64,000 nt of DNA from Citrus sinensis. Its lineage: Eukaryota; Streptophyta; Magnoliopsida; Sapindales; Rutaceae. The translations under genes and the position numbers were made by a program. Position 1 is the first letter of the stretch. Every line of letters starts with the position of its first letter. The stretch spans positions 6,324,001-6,388,000 of the forward strand of contig NC_068557.1 in NCBI RefSeq assembly GCF_022201045.2, in the 5' to 3' direction. Shown here in pieces: positions 41,289 to 53,300 of the stretch. The notes beneath the pieces were generated by a model. It had not been told where the DNA came from and did not search any database. It saw only the letters and a program-made list of their open reading frames with translations.

Positions 41289-43338
41289 TATACTGTGTAC
41301 ACTAAAAATTATGTCCCCTGTCAATACACACTGATAATGTCATCAAACTCTCTCCACGAATTCTAAATCCATGTAAATTATTACATAACCCAATAATACG
41401 CACTAATAAACTTACATGGTAAAAGTTGTAATTTGTAAATATGAGAGGCGAATGAATCTTCTTAGCATATCAAATAAAACACTCAATCAACAATTATAAT
41501 GATACCAAACAAAACCCATGATACCCATGTCTCATTACCATAGGTGGACTGTGGAGATGGCCTGACAACGACTCATAATGGGCTGACGAGAGCTGAGTGG
41601 GTTGTGAATCTGAAACTGCAGATCCTTGCCGCCAATGGAGATCAACCGCCGTGTGTCGTCACTGGATAGCGTCGCCGTTTGTGACCCTGATGAGGCGTCT
41701 CGTGAGGGAGTGTAGGCGAGAGAATGAATGATGAATGAGAGGGAGAGGGAGCCGTGAGGGTGAGTAAAGAGGGAGAAGGAGAGGGAGAGGGAGAGGGAGC
41801 CGTGAGCCATGAGTGAGGAGGGAGGGAAAAAGAAATTGATTTCCCGCGTGAGGTGAAAGCCTTTTGTTTTTTTTGCCCCAACAAATATATATGCCTGGGT
41901 TTGATGTGTGGAGTTTTTTTTAAAGGGGGTTTGATGTTGTTGAGACCGATTTTATAGGTTTCAAGTTTTCTAATTTTTTATTATTATTGTTTAAATTCAT
42001 TTATGGTCGTTGGATTCAAAATAATGAATCCAGCAGCCATAAAACCTGCATATATCTAATACATGCAGGTATTGTAGCATCAACCTTTTATAGTTGCCAT
42101 TGATAATTAAAATGATGGTGGTGGGGAACAAAAAGATGAATTTTAGGGTTTCAATTTTATTGTTGAATTCCCTATAGTTTATAGTTTTATCGTTTGGGCA
42201 GATAAATTTTATTTTTATACATTTAAGTCCAAAAACAGTTTTGAGCTTAATAAATTCTAATTTTAGGTTTAATTAAAATTTGGCTTAATGGATTAAAATG
42301 TATAGATAAAGTTTAACACATTAAATTTATTTTTGGTCCAAAAGTTTTATTTAAATAAAAAATTATTTTTTTATTTTCTTTCAAAATTAAAATTAGACTA
42401 ATAATAAATTTAAAAGTCCAATTTGCCCTAGTCCATTAACAATGACAAGTTTATGGAAGAAATACATGAACAAAAAGCCCAATGAGGATTAGGATTATGG
42501 TTAATGTATTTTTTTTTTTTAAGGAAAGCCATGAATTGAGATTATTTAATTATTTTTTTCTATATTTTATGTTTTGGATTATAACATGTCATACAGAATA
42601 GAAGTGCGTAAAGACCAAAAATCTATTCCAACAAAAAGAAATTTACTCAATAAACATATGAAAAAAAAATCTATACAACTGGGGAGTGAATCCTTGGTGC
42701 AACTTGGTAAAAATTACAAATTAAAAAAAAAAGAGAGGGAAAAAAAGTTTAAAAAATTACTAAAGATCCTTTTTTAGTTTTTGTCTTGAGTCTCCATTCC
42801 TTTGACCAAAGTTATTATTTTCAAAAGACAAAAATGCCTTTATTATCATAAAATTTTCCTTCCAATTGTTAAACCCTTCTTAAAGAAAATCGTACTTGTA
42901 CTCTATTTTTTTTTTTTGTCATGTTGCATGCATATAAGTTTTTGTTATGCACTTTCTTGTACATCTAAGCGTTCGTGTTGTAACACATACAATGTAAGTC
43001 ACTAGTGTAAATACATGATTATTAGATATAAAAGAGACATTAAAGTTTCCAAAACATAAATTTAGACATGTGGTGATAAATCACAACCAAACCCTCGAAT
43101 TATAAACCAATAATTTATTTGTTTACAATCAAACCAGGTGCCTAATTAAGCTGGTAATCTCCATCGGAATTCGGAATGGCTGAAATACTCTTTGGTATCA
43201 TGCTCATTTTCACAATGGGCTATGGACTCTATTTCGTACGAATAGAAAAAACAATATCCTTAATAATGAAAACGTAAAGCTTCGGACCCAATTTTATTTA
43301 AAACAGTAAGGACTGAGAGTAATGGTTATTAGTATGTT
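41289..43338. other. Intergenic and transposon-flank DNA
   Basis: Contains a purine-rich GAGGGA-type microsatellite (about 41738-41805), a 40-bp block shared with 18137-18176 (at 42088-42127) and the dispersed repeat at about 42600-42745. The rest is AT-rich with no gene recognised. One end of the decayed Mutator-like element may lie here, but I found no convincing terminal inverted repeat. Confidence 0.5.
42600..42745. repeat. Dispersed repeat, second copy of 12990-13140
   Basis: Same order of blocks and same orientation as the copy at 12990-13140, with a shorter A run and scattered differences. Function unknown. Confidence 0.8.
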
Positions 43339-43603
43339 AGGATCAGAGAGGTTAGTTTTGTCATTGGCAATGAGTACAACTGTTGAAAGCGAAGATCATT
43401 TTATGACCTTTTAAGAAAGTGAACAGTTAAAAGTCCTTTTCTTTTTTAATGAGAGTTGAAAAGTGAGCCTTTGGAGGCTAATTTCATCGCCCACAAAGGT
43501 TGGGTGTTTTTCATTTTCGTCCATCTGTTTTTTCTTTTCCTCCAAGCTGTTCATTGGCTTGGATTCATCTTCGGTTCTATTCGTAATCTAGCAGTCTGTT
43601 AAG

Positions 43604-44506
43604 ATGGATACTGAAAAACTGATTCGAAAATGTTAGGAAATATCTTTGAGTAGAGAAAGGAGAGCAAGTGTGTCCCTGAAAAATAAAATGAAGGTGGCAG
43701 GGAAGAAAATTGTAGATGGATGCTTAGTTGGAAAAGTTATGGTGAACAGAGAAGTAAAAATTGTGGGACTGAAAACTGCTCTGCAACAAGTGTGGAGAAC
43801 CGTAAGAGAAGTTCAAATCGAAGAAATGGGAGACAATATCTTCATTTTCAGATTTGGAACAGAGGCTGATAAGAGGAACATCTTAGCTGGGGGGCCGTGG
43901 CATTTTGATAGAGCTCTCATAGCTCTTGTTGAACCAAGTGGTATTGGTAAAGTAACCAAACAATCTTTTACCCATGTATCCTTCTGGGTCCAACTATATA
44001 ATGTCCCTATTATGTGCATGAATGAAGAAATTATCAAGGAGATTGGTGAAGAAATTAGAAAGGTGGAGGAAGTGGGGACTAATGCTGCTGGAGAATGCTT
44101 TGACAAGTTTATTAGAATCAGAATTTCGGTGAATGTGACTAAACCTCTAATAAAAGTAGTAGAATTAAGAGATGAGGATGCTGTAGAAACTGAGAGCTTG
44201 AAAGAGGTGGAAGAAGAAGCTGAGAACATGGGTGACACAGAAACAACAAGAGAAGGGGGACAAAAATAAGCCAAAAAGAAAGTCATCCCCATGCCAGTTT
44301 TATATAAAAGGCTGTTAGATTTCTGTTTTGTCTATGGCTGTATTGGACATCAATACAAAGAACGTGCTCAATATAAAAACCAAGCTAGAAAAGAAATGGT
44401 GTATGGGCCATGGCTGAGAGCGATTACAATGGCAAAAAAGTTGAGAATGAACAGAAGGAGAGAAATGTGGAAGAATGAGGCCAATAAACAGAGCAGCGAG
44501 GGGTAA
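43604..44506 (+). pseudogene. LINE ORF1 (DUF4283-like nucleic-acid-binding protein), broken
   Basis: The expected ATG at 43604 (MDTEKLIRKC) is followed by TAG at 43634-43636. The same frame stays open to a TAA at about 44267. It contains the DUF4283-type segment (FRFGTEADKRNILAGGPWHF, then LYNVPIMCM). The downstream zinc knuckle near 44310-44370 is degenerate (DFCFVYGCIGHQYKE, with a Cys lost) and lies in another frame. Such proteins bind LINE RNA. Confidence 0.85.
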
Positions 44507-45139
44507 ATACAAACAAGAGGCAAGGCCAGCACAGATTTGCAGCGGCATCAAGCAAGAGATAGTAACAGTGACCTAGAAAACAAAGGCGGGTTAACCCGGA
44601 GTAAAGAGGAGGAGAATACAGGTGGGCCAAGAATGGGAGAGGCGAGAAACCCAAAAAATTCAGAAAAATACGGCTAAAAGCTGATACAACCAGGTGGGGT
44701 TGACATAGTATTTCAAACAAGTGGAGGTGAGGAGGGAAAAACGTGCATAAATGGGAGGGAAGAGGAAAGAGGAACTGGACAACGAAAAAATGGGAAGGAA
44801 GAAAATAAAATTGTGCATAACCCAAATGGTAAGGAGGCCCAATTAGAAAAAAACACAACACAAACCCAACTTGAAGCAAAGTATGAGGAATGTGACGAGC
44901 CGAATACAACATATTCAAAGGCAAAGAAACGGAAGTGGAAGCTCCAGGCTTGGACAGTAGAAAGAAAAATGGATATAGACAACGGGTCAAAGAGATTAAA
45001 GAGGGCAAAGTAAGACAATTGTGAAGGAACTTCAGTTTAAAAACGGAGGAGAATGTGCAGCCAAAAAAATACTACTCTTTGCTCCTCAACAGAAACAAGA
45101 ACAAATGAGAGGGAAATGATTCAGTATGGAGATGTAAAG

Positions 45140-48100
45140 ATGACAGCAATGAGAGTCATCAGCTGGAACGTTCGGGGACTGGGGAATGACCGAGTGTTCC
45201 GTGAAACCCAAAAAATTCTCCAAATGCATAGGCCTGAGATTATGTTTATGTGCGAAACTAAAATGAGATCCGGGCAAATGCAGGATAAAGGTAAGAAGCT
45301 CAATTTTGATAATTGTTTTGCTGTGAGTAGTAGATGTAGGAGTGGTGGGTTAACTTTGTTATGGAAATCAGAGGTAGTGGTGGATATAAAATCTTTTAGC
45401 CAGCACCATATAGATGCAGTAGTTCACTCTGAAAATGGTAGCTTGTGGAGGTGCACGGGGATTTACGGGCACCCTGAAACAGATCAGAAACGCCATACAT
45501 GGACTTTATTGCAAAGATTAGCCGGGTTACTCTCATTACCATGGCTTTGCTTTGGAGATTTTAACGAGATTTTAAAGCTGGATGAGAAGACTGGAAAAAA
45601 GGATAGATGTATGGCTAGTATAAATGAATTCTGCGAAGCTGTCTATGGATGCGATCTAAAAGATTTAGGCTACAACGGCTATCCGTTTACATGGTCTAAC
45701 AGGAGGTTTGGCCCTAACTTGGTTGAAGAAAGGTTAGATAGGTTTCTGTGCTGTAAAACTTGGGGAAGCATGTTTCATGAAATAGCTGCAGAACATCTTG
45801 AGACATGGACGTCCGATCACAGTCCAGTTCTGATGATTGTGGAAGAAAGAGGCAGAAGGAAACTGTACAGTAAAAGAACTTTCTCAAGAGTCCATTACGA
45901 AGATATGTGGAGCCCTTATGAGAAATGTCAAGAGATTGTTTTTTATGAGTGGCAAGCAAAGAGGAGTTGGAATTGCGAAGATCCGATTTCACAATTTAAA
46001 AAGACAGCAAAAGATTCTCTGGCCGAGTTAAAATTGTGAAGCAAGGAGTAATTTCAGGGCAGAGAGGAAAAGTTGGAGAAGCTGATAAAAGAGCTGAAGA
46101 TTTATAGGGAGAACAGTAAACAATATTGCACTGGAGTTGAACTAAAGGCAATAGAGAAACAAATAGACGATTTACTCATTGATGAAAAAATCTACTGGAG
46201 ACAAAGATCAAGGGCTGTGTGGTTACGGGAAGGAGACAAAAATACAAAGTATTTCCACTCCAAGGCTACTGCAAGAAAGAGGAAAAACAAGATCAGAGGA
46301 ATTGTTGACGAAAGGAACAAATGGACAAGAGAAGTTGATGAAATTGAGAGGATCCTTTGTGATTATTTCGACAACATGTTCAACTCTAATAATCTAACGA
46401 TGCATCAACTGGAGTCAGCACTTAAAGGCATGGCTTGTAAAATTTCAAGTGAGATGAATGCACACCTCGATCAGCCCTACACAGAAGCTGAGATCACAGA
46501 AGCTCTAAGTCAAATGCACCCGACAAAAGCTCCGGGCCCGGACGGTCTTCCAGCAGCCTTCTTTCAAAAGCACTGGAAGTTTGTGAGCCAAGGAGTCATA
46601 GCTGTCTGCCTGCATGTCCTTAATGATGGAGGTAATATCACCCCTTTGAATCATACGTTTATCGCTTTAATTCTGAAGATTGACAAGCCTAGGAAAGTGG
46701 GGGATTATAGACCTATTAGCCTCTGTAATGTTATTTACAGAATTATTGCGAAAACTGTGACAAATAGGTTAAAGCTAATTTTGAATCAGGTTATCTCCCA
46801 AACTTAAAGCGCCTTTGTTCCTAATAGGCTCATAACTGACAACATAATCATAGGTTATGAATGCCTTCACAAAATAAGGCTTAACAAAAGGAAGAAGCAT
46901 GAGATTGTAGCTTTGAAACTAGATGTAAGTAAAGCCTATGATAGGGTGGAATGAAAGTTCTTGCAATGTACATTAGAAAAAATGGGATTTTCCTCAAAAT
47001 TTGTAGGGCTGATTATGAGATGTATAACTACACCATCCTTCTCGGTGTTGATAAATGGGGTAGCTAAGGGGTTGATTAAGCCGCAAAGAGGGCTTAAGCA
47101 AATATGCCCTTTGTCTCTATATTTATTCATTCTTTGTGCAGAAGTTTTTTCTAATCTCCTAAGCCAAGCTAAAATTAACAAGTACATTCATGGAATCAAG
47201 TTCGGCAAGGAGCTATCTATCACCCATCTCTTATTCGCGGATGACAGCTTGATCTTCGTAAGAGCCACAAAAGAAGATTGTTGGAGATTGAAATGAGTGT
47301 TTGACTGTTATACTAATGCTTCAAGCCAAATCTTTAATTTCAAAAAGTCATCCATGTTTTTTAGTCAAAACACAAAGCATGAGCTGATCTCGGTAATAAA
47401 GGACACTTTCCAGCTACCAGTGGTCTCTAGACATGAGAAATACCTTGGGTTGCCCTCAATGATTGGTAGAATCAAGACCACCTTCTTCAATGATATCTAG
47501 CTTAAAATTCTCAGCAAAATTTCCAGCTGGCAGGCAAAGCTGTTCTCGTATGGTGGAAAGGAAATTTTGATAAAAGCCGTGGCCCAAGCAGTGCCAGCAT
47601 ATGCTATGAGTGTGTTTAAGCTCCCCTTAGGTCTCTGTGAAGAAATGTAAAAAACCATAGCCCGATTTTGGTGGGGGAACAGCAAAGACCACAGGCCAAT
47701 TCATTGGCGAAGATGAGAGAAAATGTGTCAAGCTAAGAGTAGAGGGGGAATGGGTTTTCGAGATTTGTCTAGCTTCAACCAAACTCTTGTTGCAAAACAA
47801 GGTTGGAGGATTATTCAAGAGCCGAACTCTTTGGTTGAGAAATTAATGAAGGCTAGATATTTTAAACACTCAAGCTTTATGGAGGCAAAAGCTGGTTCTC
47901 AACCATCTTTCATATGGAGGAGCATTCTTTGGGAAAGAGAAGTGACTGAGAAGGGATTGAGGTGGAGGATTGGAAATGGTGAACAAGTGAAGGTGTATCA
48001 GAGTAAATGGCTTCCAAGACCTGACACTTTCAAGCTGATATCACCCCCAAAATTGCACTTAGAGACAGCTGTTTCGGAGCTCATTAATGAAAAGCATGAA

Positions 48101-49257
48101 TGGAATAAAGAGATAATTCAACATAATTTTTTGAGAGTCGATGCAGAGCAGATTACAAAAATACCTCTCCCAAGGCAACCCAATCCAGATCAAGTAGTAT
48201 GGCACTATGACAAGAAGGGGGACTACTCAGTGAAGAGTGGCTATCAATTGGCGTTAAAGATGAAAACCCCAGACATGGCTAGTTGCTCAGAGGAGAAGCA
48301 AAATTTTTGGAACACTATCTGGTACCTTCAAATTCTAGAAAAAGTAAAATTTTCATGTGGAGAGCATCTAATAACTTGTTGCTAACTGTGGAGAATTTAT
48401 GGAAGAGGAAGGTGGTGCAATTCCCTCGGTGCCAGAGGTGTTATAGAATGGGAGAGTCCATCTTTCATGCTCTTTTTGTGTGTAAAGCTTCAAAAAAAAT
48501 ATGGCAGTTGACTTGTTTTGAAGAAGAGATTGGGCTGTGTAAAAACAAGGATGTATGCAATTTATTTCAATTTATGACGAGGAGAAAAAACAAGCCTGAA
48601 ATGGAGCTGATGGCTGCACTATGCTGGAGTATATGGCATTCAAGGAATCTCCTCATTTTCAAAAACAAAAGAGAAGATTCCCAGTCATCAGTTGCGGCAG
48701 CAGAAGCAATTGTGCAAGCTTACAGAAGAATCCAAATGCCACTGATGCAAGAAGGCTCAAATCATGAAGATGTTGTCCAAAAGAGGTGGAAACTTCCACC
48801 AGCAGGCTGGTTCAAAGCTAACGTAGATGCAGCAATGAAGACTGATCAGCAAAGAACTGGATTGTGAGTAGTCATAACGAATCCAGAGGGCAAGGTTGTA
48901 GCAGTAGCTATGAAGACCACAATCTTTTTGGATAAAGTGGATTATGCAGAAGCTGAAGCAACTCAATTCGGGTTGGAGATAGCAGAGCATGCAGGTTGCA
49001 TTCCAGTGATTATGGAATCTGATTCGCAAGAGGTCACAAGCTTAATGTCTTGTAAAAAAAGCACAAGAACTGAGATATTCTGGGTTGTAGCAGAGGTTCA
49101 GGATCAGATCAAAAGGTTAAAGCATGTAAAAGTGCAATATACTCCAAGAAATTGTAATAGTGTAGCTCACTCACTTGCAAAGCTAGCACTAGAACTAAAT
49201 GATTTTGTCTATTGGGTGGATGAGATTCCAGCCCAATTTTTGTACTTATTCACATAG
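45140..49257 (+). pseudogene. LINE ORF2 (endonuclease, reverse transcriptase, RNase H), broken
   Basis: An ATG at 45140 precedes RVISWNVRGLG, the start of an APE-type endonuclease (CETKMRS, FGDFNEI, LDRFL, SDHSPV). The reverse transcriptase follows (PTKAPGPDGLPAAFF about 46520; DYRPISLCNVIYRIIAKT about 46705; LLFADDSLIF about 47230). A zinc-binding region comes next (PRCQRCYRMGESIFHALFVC about 48430), then a C-terminal RNase H (WFKANVDAA about 48810; AEAEATQFGLEIA about 48950) ending at the TAG at about 49255. In-frame stops occur at 46037, 46049, 46805, 46952, 47294, 47498, about 47647, about 47716 and 48865, and there is one frameshift near 48345. The RNase H domain is typical of a group of plant L1 elements. 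Confidence 0.92.
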
Positions 49258-49357
49258 TTGATGGAATGAAAGTATTACTTTCTCTATAAAAAAAAAAAAA
49301 AAGGATCAGAGAGGTTGATTGTATAAAACTATCATAAATTTATATAATTTTAAAAAA

Positions 49358-50115
49358 GGAAAATTTAAAAAATTAGCTAAAAAAATTTAGAGTCTTTTAG
49401 AATTAGGCAGTTAAATTTTTCTATCCTATGTAGCCAATTTCAACATTTTTTTTACAGCAATACCCTTGTCATTCCAAAAGCTAAAGAAAATTAACATTCT
49501 CTTCACTCCCAAATCCAGCAGCACTGTCTTTACTTTTCCGGCAACAATCGATGGTAGTTGGACATGCATTTGACAAAAACTTCATCTCTGACATCATGTG
49601 GCTGTATTTCCAGCACTTAGATGACATTTAGATGAGCGGTTGACGACAACTTCATCTCCAAAAGCAAGCTTTTTTTTTTTCCTTTCATTAAGATTAGACT
49701 CTCATTTGAATGTAATTAAATGTATATTTCATGAAAATGTTGACTACAAGGTATATCATATGTGAATCGAAAATACAGTTATCAAGGTATAAAATTTTAA
49801 ATTTTAAAACTTGCTTTGGGAGATGAAGTTTACTGTCAATCGCTCGTCCAACTATCGTTTAAGTATTGAAAATTGCCGGATACGAAGCTGCCGTCAAACA
49901 CCCATCTAACTATCATCAATTGTTGCTGGAAAAGTCAAGACCATACTAATACTGTTGGATTTGGGAGAGAAGAAAAGGTTCAGTTTTTTAAGTTTTGAAA
50001 TGACGAGAGTATAGTCGTCTAAAAATGTTGAAATTATCTACATAGGGTAGAAAAATGTTTAATTGACTAATTTTAAAATACCCTAAAATTTTTGAGTTAT
50101 TTTTATAAATTTTCC
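49358..50115. mobile_element. 758-bp fold-back transposable element
   Basis: The left arm from 49358 (GGAAAATTTAAAAAATTAGC, then CTATCCTATGTAG, AATTTCAACATTTTT) matches the reverse complement of the right arm ending at 50115 (AAATGTTGAAATTATCTACA, then TAGGGTAGAAAAATG, ending AAATTTTCC). Further inverted blocks (AAATCCAGCAGCACTGTCTT; TTTTCCGGCAACAATCGATG) pair with 49900-49970. Inverted arms therefore run at least 200 bp. The flanks are A-rich, so the target duplication is unclear. It sits shortly after the LINE. Confidence 0.8.
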
Positions 50116-50359
50116 AAAAAAAAAAAAATGTTACCACTTATTTATAACTCCATTTAATTAATGATAATGATCGTATCCAAAAGCAACAGCCTCAAATATC
50201 CATCCAAACGACGAAGGCATTTGCGTTTTTCGCACATAAAATGACTCGTTTTACACGTACAGAGGAAACAGGGGAACCTTACTCTAGTACCAAACAGTAA
50301 ACCCCAAAACCTGCACTAAACCCTCAAATCTTCTCACGCTCGCGGTCACTCATTTCATT
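50116..50359 (+). other. Promoter/5' leader of the PPR gene
   Basis: AT-rich sequence followed by a C-rich leader (50280-50355) just before the PPR start codon. A short intron follows the first 25 coding bases. Confidence 0.5.
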
Positions 50360-53300
50360 ATGAGACTCCTCCAATCCATTTACCGTACATTACATTTGAA
50401 TTTTTTTTTCAAATTTTAATTTTTGAAGTCTCTTTTTTATCTAATGCATTAGTCGCTCACTTTTCGTTTTCCCAACAGGTCACCACAAGTCCGTGGGCGG
50501 AGCCCTGGGCCGCCGCTTCTTCGTGACGTCGGCGGGGGCGGAGGAATACGCCAGGCGAAACTACGCCAACAACGCCTCCGAATACAACACCGTCGTTACG
50601 TCTCTCACTTCTCAGAGACGGTTCTTCCTTTTGAGGGACGTCTACGATGACATGATGCTCGACGGCGTGCAGCCCACGCGCGACTTGTTCCACTCGCTGA
50701 TCGTTGGGACCATGAAAGGCAGTCGCTTGCAGGACACTTTTTTCTTCAGAGATCAAATGAAAGCCAACGGTTTTCTCCCCGACGTACGTGTCAAAGTGCT
50801 TCTCTAACAAGCACTTCTGGTTAATTTATAATTTGAATTGAATTTTCGCTGTTATTGTCAAATTATCATTTGCTGTATTTTGTTGTATGATTCCATGTTT
50901 GTCGAGATAGCTTTGATGAGTCTTTCGTGTAATAGGTTGCTGTGTACAACTATTTGATCTCAGTATGTGGGAAATGCAAGAATTCTGATCAGGCGATTCG
51001 GGTATTTGTGTATAAATTTTTGTCTTTTTCTGTTTGTTTCTTCATAATTATCCATTAGAAATTTTAATATTTCCACTATTCTCTTTCAATTGAAGATATT
51101 TGAAGAAATGAAGAAATACGAAGTGAAGCCAAATGGTCAAACCTATGTCTGTCTACTTAATGCATGTGCAGCAGCAGGCCAATTAGATCCAGTGTATGTT
51201 TCTTCCTCGAAATTCAACTCTTCTCTTTTTCGTTTCAGTGACTGTGCCTGCTGCTTTTCACCATTATACTTTCTGAGGGTGTGGTTATAGTTTGACTTTT
51301 TGATATTCTGTACGAACTTTATGTTCCATTTCAAAAAAGAAGAGGGAGGAAAAGAAAAGTGGGGGAGGGTTGTCGTGGCCTTTCGTGGGGGAACAAATCC
51401 ATCTTATTATGTAGATCATGGGACCGAGTTTCAGGAGTCAATTTTTTTTGCCAATCATCTTGTGCTAATTGCTGGATTTTTTATTGAGTCCTACTTTCAG
51501 GCTGTATTATGTTATAAGTTCTGTTATTGACCTGCCTAATTTCATCCCGGTGCCAACAAAATGTTACAGGTATGCTATTGTCCGTGATATGACTGCAGCT
51601 GGTGCTGGTCTGGACAAGTTCTGCTATGCTGGGCTCATAACCGCACATACAAACAAGATCCCTAGAGCCGATGATACGGCCACCAAAGTAATTTGTTGAA
51701 TGTGCTTTTAGTTTTAAATAAATATTCATTATGCTGCTGCTAATTTTTTTTTTTTTAAATATCTTTTTGTTGAAAGATTATTGAGCTTGTAGAACAGTCA
51801 AAGGGCTGGTCTTCTGTTGAAACATCAGGAAACAATGCCGAAAATGAAATGATGGGAGTTTCAAAAGAAGAATTGTACAATTTACCCACTGCTGAATATG
51901 TTCATAGACGAGGAGGATTTTTGAGCAGGCTATTAACTGTCTATCATGTTGCCTTTCATGCTTGTGCTGAGCTTAAGGATGTACAGGTATTATCTGAAAC
52001 TATTTCTTGATTTTCCCTCAGAACATGATATTCTTGCTGCTAACTTCTCTTCTTTTTCTCTGCCTGTGTGCTTTGTGCAGGAGTGCTTGTTTTTTTTATG
52101 ACTATTCGTTTTTCATGGTGTTGATAGTATATTATTACTACATTATGAAGCCTTTTCAATTTTTATTGCCATCGTGGTCTTGTTATTATTATGGAATACT
52201 GGTGCCATCATCCATTCTTTAGATTTTTGTTGAATTGTTATATATTTTATTTGCTTTTTAAAACCATAAAGAGTTAAAAGTTGTCACTTACATTATCAGA
52301 AAAGGTACCTCATCAAGGCTGCAACTATATTTACCTGTTCACTAGCAGCTTACATTATCCCATAAATGAGCTTGTACAGCTCCCTTTTCTTATCAGATAA
52401 ATGGATCTGCAACCTTGGTATCTGGGTGCTTCTATATTCGCAAAATTTGTAGTGCATCATTTCATAGCTTGGTTGGATTTGCATATTCTGTACATATAAA
52501 TGCACACTTTGCTTGAACTTTTGATGGTGATGGTAGAAGTGCTTTTGTCTTGCTTATCCACCTAAAAGAATTATTACCTTGCCGTCTCTAGATTTAGCAG
52601 AAGATCACATTGAGCTATGATCATCACCTTTATCGGTTCTGCTTTAGTAAGCTGCATTTAGTTTTTTTTTTTTTTTTGAGTTTATCTGTGTCAAAATTGA
52701 GACATTCTGACTTTAATGTTATAGGCGATGGAGACACTTTTAGAGATGCTTAAGAAAGATAGAAAATCTCCTGATGTCTATATTGTGATGCAAAACATAA
52801 GGTATGTAATTGCTTCTAATTTTTTTCTTTAGTTATTGCTCAGTTGAGTTATTCACATAGCTATTTGCAGTATATTTTTGTACATCTTTCTAAGTGTATG
52901 CACGTGCACATTTATATGATTTATGAAAAGATTTCTGGCTTCGTTCATTTCTTTTTTGATTTTTAAAAAATTTCTTTAATACATAACTTGCTTGAGGTTG
53001 CATCGTATATAGGTTGTAGTGTACATCCAAGTAGTGTTTAAGCAATTGGGGCATTTGCATGCTTTTATTTGTATTAGTGGACAAACTATTTGCAGCATAA
53101 TGATCACTTTCATGTACCTTCCTTCTATCATGCTCATTTGCTTGTCGCTGCCGTAGTTCAATTCCTTTGTGTTTTACAAGACTTCTATCTTTTTCCAGAA
53201 AATCTTTTCATTTTGCAATGATACAGTTTACATGCTTTCTGTTTTTGAGCTGTCACATAGAGAATAAAGCCATTACCCAAAACTATTAGCTTTTATTGAT

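Larger units (their letters stand above)
43354..49301 (+). mobile_element. L1-type LINE, full length but decayed
   Basis: A 15-bp target duplication AGGATCAGAGAGGTT occurs at 43339-43353 and 49302-49316. The 3' end has a poly-A run (about 49288-49302). The order is a roughly 250-bp leader, ORF1 (DUF4283-like), then ORF2 with endonuclease, reverse transcriptase, a zinc-ribbon-like domain and RNase H. The target duplication on both sides shows the insertion is full length at both ends. Many in-frame stops show it is inactive. Confidence 0.93.

Noticed and set aside
17769-42150. One Mutator-like element with terminal repeats at about 18.1 and 42.1 kb
   Set aside because: The shared 40-bp block at these places is in direct and not inverted orientation, and no longer terminal inverted repeat was found.
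44315-45018. Minus-strand frames up to 194 codons, Phe/Ser/Leu-rich
   Set aside because: Antisense shadows of the A/G-rich spacer between the LINE's ORF1 and ORF2.
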